Shown one piece after another: positions 30,171 through 37,719 of a stretch of DNA of 64,000 bases; position 1 is the first letter of the stretch; each line of letters starts with the position of its first letter. The DNA lies in contig CAWIOK010000002.1 in assembly GCA_963837655.1 (NCBI GenBank), forward strand, positions 1-64,000. Direction: 5' to 3'. Made by a program: the position numbers and the translations under genes. The notes under the pieces are model-generated. The model saw only the letters and a list, made by a program, of their open reading frames with translations. It ran no database searches and was not told the origin of the DNA. Origin of the DNA: CAVVSD01 sp963837655 (GTDB lineage Bacteria; Actinomycetota; Thermoleophilia; Solirubrobacterales; Solirubrobacteraceae).

Positions 30171-31814
30171 CTAGCTCAGCGCGGCCATGATCCGCGGCGC
30201 GACCTGCTTCTTGCGGCTCATGACGCCGGGCAGGTCGAAGGTGCCGCCGTCGGGGTCGACGCCCAGGACGCGGGCCAGCGGTCCGGGGTCGCCTGCGACG
30301 AGCAGCCGCGTGCCGCGGCTGACGATGTCGGTGACCATGAGCGCCGCGAGGTCGTGGCCCTCGGTGCGCCGGGCGTCCTCAAGCGCGTCGCGCAGCTCGT
30401 TCTCGCGCTCGGCGAGGGTCTTGCCGACGGTCTCCACCTGCGCGATCGACACGGTGCGGCCGCCGACCTCGTACTCCTTGGCGTCGCGCGTGACGATCTC
30501 CTCGCCCGACAGATCGGAGACGTCGCTGGAGAACTCGAACATCTCCATGCCGAACTCGCGCGCGTCGAGCTGCAGCAGCTCCTCGAGGTAGCTCACGACG
30601 CGGCGGTCGCGGTCGGTCGTCGTGGGGGAGGAGAGGATGACCGTGTCGGAGAGGATCGCCGCGAGGAGCATCTCCGCGGTCGCGGCTCGCGGCTCGCGGC
30701 CCTCGGCGCGGAAGCGCTCGACGACGAGCGTCGCGGTGGAGCCGACGGGGTCGAACGTCGCGCGGACCGGCACGCGGGTCTCGATCGAGCCGATGTGGTG
30801 GTGGTCGAGGATCTCGACGATCTCGGCCTCCTCGATGCCCGGCACGCTCTGCGCCTGCTCGGCGTGGTCGACGAGCAGGACGCGCCGCGGTCGCGGGCGC
30901 ACGAGCTCGCCGCGCGTGACGAGGGCGATCGGGACGCCCTGCTCGTCGACGGCGATGGCCGCGCGGTAGTCGACGTCGAGCACCTGCGCGCTGACCTCGC
31001 CGAGGACGTCGTCGGGCGCGACGGTGAGGGGGTCGCTGCTCACGACGACCGAGCACGGCTCCGACAGGCGGATCATGCGGCTCGTGACATAGGAGTCCGA
31101 GGGGGAGACGATGATGATCGTGCCGCGCTCCTGCGCGAGCGCGAGTGCGTCCGGATCGGGCCGGATGCCGTTGCTGGTCACCATCGCCGCGCAGCCCAGC
31201 TCGATCGCCTGCAGCTGCGCATCGGCGCGGTCGCCCACGACGACGATGTCGCCCGCCTCGATGTTGCGGCCCATCGTCTCCACGTCCATGGAGATGACCC
31301 ATAGCCGGCCGGTGATGAGGCGGTCGGGATCACCGGTCAGCAGCTCGCCGAGCAGGACCTCCACGATCGTCTCCACCCGTGCCGGCGCCTCGGCGAACGT
31401 CGGCACGCTGCGGGACTCCCGCACGTACAGGCGCGCGAGGTCGCGCTCGGTCACCATCCCGGTGAGCTTGCCCGCGTCGTCGACGACGGGCATGAGATCC
31501 ATGCCGTGCTCGGCCATCTCGCGGCCGACCTTGCGCACGGGATCGGAGCGGTTGGCGACGACCTCGAGGTCCTTCATGACGTCCGAGACGCGCAGCCGGA
31601 TGTGGGGCAGGAACGCGGGGAGCTTCGCGCCGCTGCGCTTGAGCGCCCACTCCGTCTGGCGGTTGGGATCGCCCAGGCGCACCGGGGTGTAGGTGTCGTC
31701 CGGGTGCAGGCGTCCCATGAGCTCGGCCAGCCCGATCGCCGAGCCGATCGAGTCCAGGTCGGGATTGCGGTGTCCGGTGACGTAGACGTGGGCCACGGGC
31801 ACGTTGTATCCCAT
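30171..31814 (-). CDS. ppaC: Manganese-type (family II) inorganic pyrophosphatase with CBS-DRTGG-CBS insert
   Basis: The protein has about 547 residues. The N-terminal DHH domain has GHRNPDLDSIGSA, then CBS repeats (ANRSDPVRKVGREMAEHGM, VTERDLARLYVRE) and a DRTGG domain form a regulatory insert. The active-site DHHHIGSIE and a DHHA2 domain (AAILSDTVILSSPTT to the C-terminus) follow. This is the known architecture of nucleotide-regulated family II pyrophosphatases, in which CBS domains bind adenine nucleotides to tune PPi hydrolysis. The start MGYNVPVAHV was chosen over upstream ATG codons that lie inside the divergent promoter palindrome. Confidence 0.93.
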   Translation of the reverse strand: MGYNVPVAHVYVTGHRNPDLDSIGSAIGLAELMGRLHPDDTYTPVRLGDPNRQTEWALKRSGAKLPAFLPHIRLRVSDVMKDLEVVANRSDPVRKVGREMAEHGMDLMPVVDDAGKLTGMVTERDLARLYVRESRSVPTFAEAPARVETIVEVLLGELLTGDPDRLITGRLWVISMDVETMGRNIEAGDIVVVGDRADAQLQAIELGCAAMVTSNGIRPDPDALALAQERGTIIIVSPSDSYVTSRMIRLSEPCSVVVSSDPLTVAPDDVLGEVSAQVLDVDYRAAIAVDEQGVPIALVTRGELVRPRPRRVLLVDHAEQAQSVPGIEEAEIVEILDHHHIGSIETRVPVRATFDPVGSTATLVVERFRAEGREPRAATAEMLLAAILSDTVILSSPTTTDRDRRVVSYLEELLQLDAREFGMEMFEFSSDVSDLSGEEIVTRDAKEYEVGGRTVSIAQVETVGKTLAERENELRDALEDARRTEGHDLAALMVTDIVSRGTRLLVAGDPGPLARVLGVDPDGGTFDLPGVMSRKKQVAPRIMAALS

Positions 31815-31818
31815 CAGA

Positions 31819-31849
31819 TTGACTTCGAGTGCACTCGAACCTGCATATT
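31819..31849 (+). promoter_or_regulatory. Promoter with 16-bp palindromic operator ahead of the ABC exporter
   Basis: TTGACT (-35-like, 31819-31824) and CATATT (-10-like, 31844-31849) are 19 bp apart. Between them lies the perfect palindrome TTCGAGTGCACTCGAA (31824-31839). The predicted transcript starts at about the ATG at 31856, so the exporter mRNA may be leaderless. A repressor on the palindrome would block polymerase and could also affect the divergent pyrophosphatase gene. Confidence 0.55.
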
Positions 31850-31855
31850 GGAGGG

Positions 31856-32665
31856 ATGCCATTCGAAGTCACGGCGCCGTCCGCAGGGTCACCCGCCTCC
31901 CCGGCGGACGCGACGGCGCTGAGAATCCGCGACCTGGTCAAGCGCTACCCGACGGGCACGCAGGCCCTCCGGGGCGTCTCGCTGGACGTCGCCGCCGGTG
32001 AGCTGTTCGGCCTCCTGGGGCCCAACGGCGCCGGGAAGTCGACGCTCATCCACTGCACGACGGGCCTGGCGGTGCCCACGTCGGGCTCCATCGAGGTCTT
32101 CGGTCACGACGCGATCCACCGGGCGGGCGACGCACGCGCCGCGGTCGGGCTCGCGCCGCAGGACCTCAACCTGGACTGGTTCCTCACCGTGGAGGAGAGC
32201 CTGGACTACCACGGCGGCTACTTCGGGATGTCGCGCCGCGACCGGCGCGACCGCGTGACCGAGCTGCTGGAGACCTTCTCGCTGACCGAGAAGCGCGACG
32301 AGCGCACGCGAACGCTCTCGGGCGGCATGAAGCGCCGGCTCGTCCTCGCGCGCGCCCTGATGCACCGGCCGCGACTGCTCATCCTCGACGAGCCGACCGC
32401 AGGGGTCGACGTCGAGCTGCGCCTGGAGCTGTGGCACTACGTCCAGCGGGTGCGGTCGGAGGGGACGACGATCCTCCTCACCACGCACTACCTGGAGGAG
32501 GCCGAGCAGCTCTGCGACAGGATCGCGTTCATCGCCGACGGCCAGATCGTCGCCGAGGGCACGAGCGAGGCGCTCGCGGAGCACTACGGCGTGTCGGGCC
32601 TGGAGGACGCCTACCTCGAGCTCGTGGGGCGCAAGGAGCTCTCGCGCGGGACGGTCTCGGAGTGA
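31856..32665 (+). CDS. ABC transporter ATP-binding protein (DrrA-like exporter)
   Basis: The 269-residue single ABC domain has Walker A GPNGAGKST (about 60), signature LSGGMKRRL, Walker B LLILDEPTAGVD and the switch His in LLTTHYLEE. The short C-terminal extension, with ALAEHYGVSGLEDAYLELVG, is typical of the DrrA/NodI group that exports drugs or lipids. GGAGGG abuts the ATG directly, too close for a normal ribosome site, which agrees with a leaderless start. It overlaps the permease gene by 4 bp. Confidence 0.92.
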   Translation: MPFEVTAPSAGSPASPADATALRIRDLVKRYPTGTQALRGVSLDVAAGELFGLLGPNGAGKSTLIHCTTGLAVPTSGSIEVFGHDAIHRAGDARAAVGLAPQDLNLDWFLTVEESLDYHGGYFGMSRRDRRDRVTELLETFSLTEKRDERTRTLSGGMKRRLVLARALMHRPRLLILDEPTAGVDVELRLELWHYVQRVRSEGTTILLTTHYLEEAEQLCDRIAFIADGQIVAEGTSEALAEHYGVSGLEDAYLELVGRKELSRGTVSE

Positions 32666-33429
32666 CGACCGCGCAGATCCGCTTCTTCACGCTGGTGCGG
32701 CGCGAGGTCAGTCGCTTCATGAAGATCAAGCGCCAGACCGTCGGCGCGCCGCTGCTGGAGACCTTCCTCTACATCTCCGTGTTCGGCGCGGCCCTCGGAT
32801 CGCGCATCTCGACGCTGCACGGGTTCGACTACGTCGTCTTCATCATCCCCGGGCTGATCATGATGGCCTGGGCGATCAACAGCTTCTCCAACAACGCGTC
32901 GTCGATCCTCCAGCAGAAGTTCCAGAAGTCGATCGACGACCAGCTGTCCTCGCCGGCGTCGCCGCTGGAGCTGCTGCTGGCGTTCTCGCTGGGCGGGTTC
33001 CTGCGCGGGATGCTCGTGGCGCTGCTGACCTTCGTCGCAGCGTCGATCCTCGTCGACCTGCCCGTCGAGCACGTGCTCGTCCTCTTCCCGGCGTTGTTCC
33101 TCGTCGGGTTCTTCTTCGCCCAGCTGGGGGTCCTGGTCGGCGTCCGTGCCGAGCAGTTCGACGACGTGTCGTTCGCGCAGACCTTCGTGCTGCAGCCGCT
33201 GATCTTCCTCGGCGGGGTCTTCTACTCGGCGACGCTGCTGCCCGAGCCGTTCCAGACCCTGACCCACTTCAACCCCGTCTACTACATGATCGGCCTGGTC
33301 CGGTACGGGTTCCTGGGCTACCACGAGCAGAACATCGCGGTGTCCCTCGTGCTGCTGACGGCCGCGGCGACCGCGCTGTTCGCGGTGAACCTGCGGATGT
33401 TCACGACGGGCTACAAGCTGCGCGCCTGA
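32662..33429 (+). CDS. ABC-2 type permease (DrrB-like)
   Basis: The 255-residue integral membrane partner of the preceding ATPase has six hydrophobic segments. They include ETFLYISVFGAALG, YVVFIIPGLIMMAW, FLRGMLVALLTFVAASILV, VLVLFPALFLVGFFF and LVLLTAAATALFAVN. The ABC-2 signature appears around PLIFLGGVFYSATLLP and NPVYYMIGLVRYGFLG. A GTG start in GTGA overlap couples it to the ATPase. The exported substrate is unknown. The 3' end overlaps the convergent NTF2-like gene by 19 bp. Confidence 0.9.
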   Translation: MTTAQIRFFTLVRREVSRFMKIKRQTVGAPLLETFLYISVFGAALGSRISTLHGFDYVVFIIPGLIMMAWAINSFSNNASSILQQKFQKSIDDQLSSPASPLELLLAFSLGGFLRGMLVALLTFVAASILVDLPVEHVLVLFPALFLVGFFFAQLGVLVGVRAEQFDDVSFAQTFVLQPLIFLGGVFYSATLLPEPFQTLTHFNPVYYMIGLVRYGFLGYHEQNIAVSLVLLTAAATALFAVNLRMFTTGYKLRA

Positions 33430-33791
33430 GTGCGCCAGAACGCCCGCGAGAACCGCACGATCTTCCCGTCCTCGAGGTCGTAGCTGGAGAAGAAGCGCAT
33501 CGTGACCGACTCCCCGGCGCGCAGCGGCGCGATCGGGTGGTCGGGGCGGTCGCGCTCGGCGGCGTAGGTGATGTCCAGCTCGGCCAGGATGCTGTTCTCG
33601 TCGCCGAGCACGGAGATCGGCACGGCCGTGACGCGGACGCCCTCGCGCACGTTGCGCAGCTGGTCGAGGAAGTCGTCGAGCGACGTCAGGCCGTTCGCGC
33701 CCTCGATCCGCACGTCGGGCGCGTAGTGCTCCAGGAGCGTCGCCTTGTCCTCCACGCTGTTGAACGACGCCAGATACGTCTCGTAGTCCAT
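33411..33791 (-). CDS. SnoaL/NTF2-like small protein
   Basis: The 126-residue protein starts MDYETYLASFNSVEDK and has a cone-shaped NTF2-like pattern: FNSVEDKATLLEHYAPDVRIEG, then beta strands ending in GKIVRFSRAFWR. These proteins act as isomerases, dehydratases or binding subunits. No catalytic residue can be assigned. The AAGGAGG ribosome site 5 bp upstream fixes the start. It is divergent from the PHP-glycosyltransferase gene, with a Pho box in between. Confidence 0.7.
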   Translation of the reverse strand: MDYETYLASFNSVEDKATLLEHYAPDVRIEGANGLTSLDDFLDQLRNVREGVRVTAVPISVLGDENSILAELDITYAAERDRPDHPIAPLRAGESVTMRFFSSYDLEDGKIVRFSRAFWRTQARSL

Positions 33792-33800
33792 CTCGTCCTC

Positions 33801-33839
33801 CTTCACGACCAGGTCACACCCTGGTTGCCACACGGTCAC
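33801..33839 (+). promoter_or_regulatory. Pho box: four 11-bp direct-repeat units ahead of the PHP-glycosyltransferase gene
   Basis: CTTCAC (33801), GGTCAC (33812), GGTTGC (33823) and GGTCAC (33834) are spaced exactly 11 bp apart, the periodicity of PhoB/PhoP direct repeats. Three of four units keep the TCAC core. The array lies 36-74 bp before the start of the fusion gene. The same periodic TCAC pattern occurs at the pst locus in this window. Confidence 0.65.
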
Positions 33840-33874
33840 AGAACTGGCCTCGTTGCAGCGCATTCTTCGACGCC

Positions 33875-36157
33875 ATGGACGATCGCAGCAGCATCAGTCG
33901 TGCGGACCTCCACGTCCATTCGGAGGCGTCGCAGGAGTCGCGGCTCGGTGTCCAGCGCGCCCTCGGCCTCCCGGAGTGTGCCACTCCGCCCGAGGAGGCC
34001 TACGAGCTGGCCAAGCGGAGGGGGATGGACTTCGTCACCCTCACCGATCACGACACGATCGCCGGTGCGCTGCTCCTCGCCGAACGCCACGACGACGCCT
34101 TCGTCTCCGAGGAGCTGACCGCCTGGTTCCGCGGCGAGCCGCAAGCCGTCCACGTCCTCTGCCTCGGCATCACGCCCGAGGACCACGATCGCCTGCAGAA
34201 CCGGGCCGGTGACGTGGAGGCGGTCGCCGAGTACCTGCACGAGCACGAGATCGCCTGCGCGCTCGCTCACCCGTTCTACGCGGTGACTGCGCCCCTCACC
34301 CCGCGCCACCGCCGCCGTCTCGCCCAGCTCTTCGGCGTCTGGGAGACGCGCAACGGGTCGCGCGCCCCCGAGCTCAACGCGCCCGCCGCGGTCTACATCG
34401 ACACGCACGGGGGCATCGGCATCGGCGGGACCGATGACCACGCCGGCGTCGACGTCGGCCGGACGTACACCGAGACCCCGCGGGCAGCGGACGCCGAGAC
34501 GTTCCTGGGCATGATCCGCGACGGCCAGGCGACCGCGCGCGGCGAGCAGGGGAGCGCCGCACGCTGGACGCACGCGGCGATGGCGCTTGCGATCCGCGCC
34601 CTGGGCCGCGGCGACGACGCCGGCGCCGGTCCCGACCCGATGGCGGTCCTGCGCATGGTCGAGCGGGTCGTGCGCGAGGGCGACAACCGCGGCGGCGCGG
34701 TTCGCGGCGATCTCGGCCCCGACGACGCCCGCGCACTGCTGCGGGCATGGCTGCGCTCCGTCGAGCTCGACGGCATCCGCGAGCACGAGCTGCTGGAGAT
34801 CCTGCAGGCCGACGACTTCCACCACGCAGCGCTGGGCCGCAGGGCCCGGCGCTGCCACGAGCGTGCGCTGCGCCAGGCCGTCGCCGACGCGGTCGGGCGC
34901 GCGGGCGACGGCGTCGCCTCGCTGCCCGCCGCGGCCGCCGCGGTGTTCGAGGCCTGCGTCCCCGCGATCCCCTACGCGCCGGCGGCCGCCTTCCTCGGGC
35001 GCGAGAAGGCGCGACTGACCCCCCGCGAGGGCGACCCCCGCGTCGCCCTCGTGGCCGACGGGCTCGGCGGGGTGCACGGCGTGACGCGCACGATCGACGA
35101 GCTGCGCGCGCGCGGCGTCCCCGGATGGGACGTCGAGGTGATCGGCACGGATGCCGACGTGGACCGTCGGCTCAGCGCGGTGACCGAGGTCGAGGTCCCG
35201 TCCTATCCGGGGCTCGTGATCGGCGTCCCGTCGCTGCCGGCGGTCGTCGAGGCGCTCTCCGACGGGCGCTACGACGTCGTGCATCTCACGTCGCCGGGTC
35301 CGGCGGGCGCCATGGCCGCCGTCCTCGCGCGGATCATGGAGGTCCCGGTCGTCGCGAGCTTCCACACCGAGCTCGCCGTCTACGCCCGGATGCGCACCGG
35401 CGACCCGCAGGTCGAGGCCGCGGCCGCGATGGCCCTCGCGGTGTTCTACGGCGCCGCCGACCACGTGCTGTCTCCCAGCCCCGCAGCCGACTCGACGCTG
35501 CGCGCCCTCGGCGTCGAGGACGAGCGGATCGGCCGCTGGGACCGCGGCGTGGATGCCGCGCGGTTCGGGCAGCGCCACCGGGTGCCCGGCCTGCTCCCGG
35601 GCGAGCGCACGGTCCTCTACGCGGGCCGGCTCACGCGGGAGAAGGGCGTCGACCTCCTCGCCGACGCGTTCCTCGCCGCCCGCGCACTGGACCCGCGCCT
35701 GCATCTCGCGCTCGCCGGCGGCGGCCCCGAGGAGGGCGCGCTGCGCCAGCGCCTGGGGGAGCACGCGACGTTCCTCGGCTGGCTCGAGGGCGACGACCTC
35801 GCCCGCGCCTACGCCAGCGCCGACATCTTCCTCTTCCCGAGCCGCACCGACACGTTCGGCCAGGTCGTCCTCGAGGCGCAGGCCAGCGGGCTGCCGGTGA
35901 TCGCGGTCGACGAGGGTGGTCCGGTGACGCTCGTGCGCGATGGCGCCACGGGCCTCCTGCGCCCCTCCGATCCGGACGCGCTCGGGGCGGCGGTCGCAGA
36001 GCTGGCCGCCGACCAGCGGACCCGCGAGCGCCTGGCGCAGGGCGGGCTGGCCGCGGTCACCGACAGGACCTGGGAGCGGGCGCTCGGCCGGCTCGCCGAC
36101 GGCTACCGCAGCGCGCTGGAGCCGACGCGCGTGACCGGGGCGCGCCATGCGGCGTGA
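33875..36157 (+). CDS. PHP phosphoesterase - GT4 glycosyltransferase fusion
   Basis: The 760-residue protein has an N-terminal PHP metal-dependent phosphoesterase domain, with ADLHVHSEAS, TLTDHDTIAG, LAHPFYAV and TDDHAGVDVG. The C-terminal family 4 glycosyltransferase (about 390-745) has GLGGVHGVTRTIDELR, ASFHTELAVYARM, YAGRLTREKGVDLL, FLFPSRTDTFGQVVLEAQAS and GLPVIAVDEGG. The GT4 part resembles MgtA/PimB-like mannosyl or glucosyl transferases that build glycolipids. A Pho box precedes it, and a DUF2334 deacetylase overlaps its end by 11 bp. I infer a role in envelope glycolipid or polysaccharide synthesis under phosphate limitation. Confidence 0.85.
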   Translation: MDDRSSISRADLHVHSEASQESRLGVQRALGLPECATPPEEAYELAKRRGMDFVTLTDHDTIAGALLLAERHDDAFVSEELTAWFRGEPQAVHVLCLGITPEDHDRLQNRAGDVEAVAEYLHEHEIACALAHPFYAVTAPLTPRHRRRLAQLFGVWETRNGSRAPELNAPAAVYIDTHGGIGIGGTDDHAGVDVGRTYTETPRAADAETFLGMIRDGQATARGEQGSAARWTHAAMALAIRALGRGDDAGAGPDPMAVLRMVERVVREGDNRGGAVRGDLGPDDARALLRAWLRSVELDGIREHELLEILQADDFHHAALGRRARRCHERALRQAVADAVGRAGDGVASLPAAAAAVFEACVPAIPYAPAAAFLGREKARLTPREGDPRVALVADGLGGVHGVTRTIDELRARGVPGWDVEVIGTDADVDRRLSAVTEVEVPSYPGLVIGVPSLPAVVEALSDGRYDVVHLTSPGPAGAMAAVLARIMEVPVVASFHTELAVYARMRTGDPQVEAAAAMALAVFYGAADHVLSPSPAADSTLRALGVEDERIGRWDRGVDAARFGQRHRVPGLLPGERTVLYAGRLTREKGVDLLADAFLAARALDPRLHLALAGGGPEEGALRQRLGEHATFLGWLEGDDLARAYASADIFLFPSRTDTFGQVVLEAQASGLPVIAVDEGGPVTLVRDGATGLLRPSDPDALGAAVAELAADQRTRERLAQGGLAAVTDRTWERALGRLADGYRSALEPTRVTGARHAA

Positions 36158-36788
36158 TGCGCGCGACGCGGTCGCCGTCGCGATCCACGACGTGGAGCCG
36201 GCGACGTTCGCACGCGCGGCGCTGATCCGCGACTGGCTCGACGACCACGGCATCGACCGGGTCACCCTGCTCGTCGTGCCGGCGCCCGACCTGCACCCCT
36301 TCGCGACGTCCAGCCCCGAGCTCGTCGAGTGGCTGCTGGACCGCGCCGACCGCGGGGACGCGATCGCCCAACACGGCCTGACGTGCCGCGGCCCGGAATT
36401 CGCGGGGCTCGGGGAGGAGGAGGCGCGGCGTGCCGTCGACTCCGGACGGCGGCTGCTGAAGCTGGCCGGCGTCGAGCCGAACGGCTTCGTCGCCCCCCGC
36501 TACGCGTACACGCCCGCCCTGCGGGCGACGGTCCGCGAGCGCTACGCCTGGTGGGCGGACCTGATGCGGCTGCACCGTGCCGCCGGCCGCGATCCGCTCG
36601 CCCCGGCGCTGCGCATGTCGCCGCTCGCGCTGCGCGCCGGCGCCCTGCTGGGCGGGCCGCTGCTGCGCATCGACCTGCGCCCGGCCGACCTGGAGAACAC
36701 GCGACACATGCTCGCGCTCGAGCGGGTGCTGCGCCGCGCGCGCCGCCGCACGGCCGTGACGTACGACGAGCTGGCGTCGGCCGCGTAG
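36147..36788 (+). CDS. DUF2334 polysaccharide deacetylase-like protein
   Basis: The 213-residue protein belongs to the NodB-like DUF2334 group: VAVAIHDVEPAT (metal-binding His-Asp), AIAQHGLTCRGPEF, and FVAPRYAYTPAL with the conserved Pro-Arg. It probably removes acetyl or similar groups from a polysaccharide or glycolipid. Its start lies inside the preceding gene (11-bp overlap), implying coupled expression with the PHP-glycosyltransferase and shared Pho control. Confidence 0.8.
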   Translation: MRRDARDAVAVAIHDVEPATFARAALIRDWLDDHGIDRVTLLVVPAPDLHPFATSSPELVEWLLDRADRGDAIAQHGLTCRGPEFAGLGEEEARRAVDSGRRLLKLAGVEPNGFVAPRYAYTPALRATVRERYAWWADLMRLHRAAGRDPLAPALRMSPLALRAGALLGGPLLRIDLRPADLENTRHMLALERVLRRARRRTAVTYDELASAA

Positions 36789-36798
36789 TCATCCGGAC

Positions 36799-37041
36799 TC
36801 AGGGGATGGCGACCTCGGCCACGCGGATCGCGGTCGGGCGCTCGGCGACGTAGAACGGAAGCAGTCCGAGCGCGTCGGTCTCGCCGGCAGCCTCGACCGA
36901 CCACCAGATCGAGTGCCCTCCGAACGCGCACGACGCGAGCGTCACGCGGTGGCGCAGCGGGCTCTCATGCCCCCGGAAGGAGGCGAACACGACGCCGCAC
37001 TCCTGGGGCGCGTGCTGGTGCTGGATGAGGAACCGTGGCAT
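36799..37041 (-). CDS. Small conserved hypothetical protein (80 aa)
   Basis: The protein starts MPRFLIQHQHAPQECGVVFA and contains the hydrophobic core CAFGGHSIWWSVEA. The pattern resembles ferredoxin-like DUF3303/DUF4242-type small proteins of Actinobacteria that begin MPxFLIxH. No catalytic motif is visible. It is divergent from furA across about 220 bp and convergent with the deacetylase gene, 10 bp away. Confidence 0.55.
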   Translation of the reverse strand: MPRFLIQHQHAPQECGVVFASFRGHESPLRHRVTLASCAFGGHSIWWSVEAAGETDALGLLPFYVAERPTAIRVAEVAIP

Positions 37042-37209
37042 CGGACCAGCATGCGCTCCGACACGCCGCGTGACATCGGTCGCAGACCCCGATCTCACAC
37101 CCTGAGTCCGCGCATGCCCGACGTCGGCTCGCGCGTCCACGACGAGCCTGCGGAGGCCGGCATGACCGGCCGCGTGCGCCGCCGCGCGGCTGCGCGGGCC
37201 CGACACGAT

Positions 37210-37255
37210 TCTGGAAGGACTCCTTTTCTTGAACGATTCCAGATCGTTGTAGGGT
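37210..37255 (+). promoter_or_regulatory. furA-catalase promoter with nested inverted repeats
   Basis: AACGAT-TCCAG-ATCGTT (37232-37248) is a perfect inverted repeat overlapping a TTGAAC -35-like element (37229). A -10-like TAGGGT follows at 37250. TCTGGAA (37210) and TTCCAGA (37237) form a second, wider inverted repeat. Position and symmetry fit an autoregulatory FurA operator about 20-30 bp before the ATG. Confidence 0.5.
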
Positions 37256-37263
37256 CCGCGCGG

Positions 37264-37719
37264 ATGACGACCGCCGCCATCGAGCAGCAGCTGCGTGCCG
37301 TCGGACTGCGTGTGACGGCGGCGCGCGTGGCGGTGCTGCGTGTCCTCATCGACGCGACCGACCATCCGCGCATCGACCAGGTGATCGCGCGGGTCCGGGC
37401 CGGCGGGGTCAGCATCTCGACGCAGGCCGCCTACGACGTCTGCGAAGCCCTCCACCGCACCGGCCTCGCGCGCCGCATCGAGCCCGCCGGGCAGCCCGCG
37501 CGGTTCGAGGCGCGGGTCGGCGACAACCACCACCACCTCGTGTGCCGCTCGTGTGGCGCGGCCGCCGACGTCGACTGCGCGGTCGGCCGGCCGGCATGCA
37601 TCGACCCCAGCGACGCGCAGGGCTTCGTGATCGACGAGGCGGAGGTCGTCTTCTGGGGGCTGTGCCCCGACTGCCAGAACCGACCGACCACGACAGAGAG
37701 GGAACACGCCCATGGCTGA
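37264..37719 (+). CDS. furA: Fur family regulator of catalase (FurA/CatR type)
   Basis: The 151-residue protein has an N-terminal winged helix (LRAVGLRVTAARVAVLRVL) and the dimerisation domain HHHLVCRSCGAAADVDC, ending with the second Cys pair LCPDCQ. CxxC pairs and the His cluster bind structural zinc and the sensor metal. Coupling to a catalase gene (8-bp overlap) and the upstream operator indicate a peroxide/iron-responsive repressor of the furA-catalase operon. Confidence 0.9.
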   Translation: MTTAAIEQQLRAVGLRVTAARVAVLRVLIDATDHPRIDQVIARVRAGGVSISTQAAYDVCEALHRTGLARRIEPAGQPARFEARVGDNHHHLVCRSCGAAADVDCAVGRPACIDPSDAQGFVIDEAEVVFWGLCPDCQNRPTTTEREHAHG

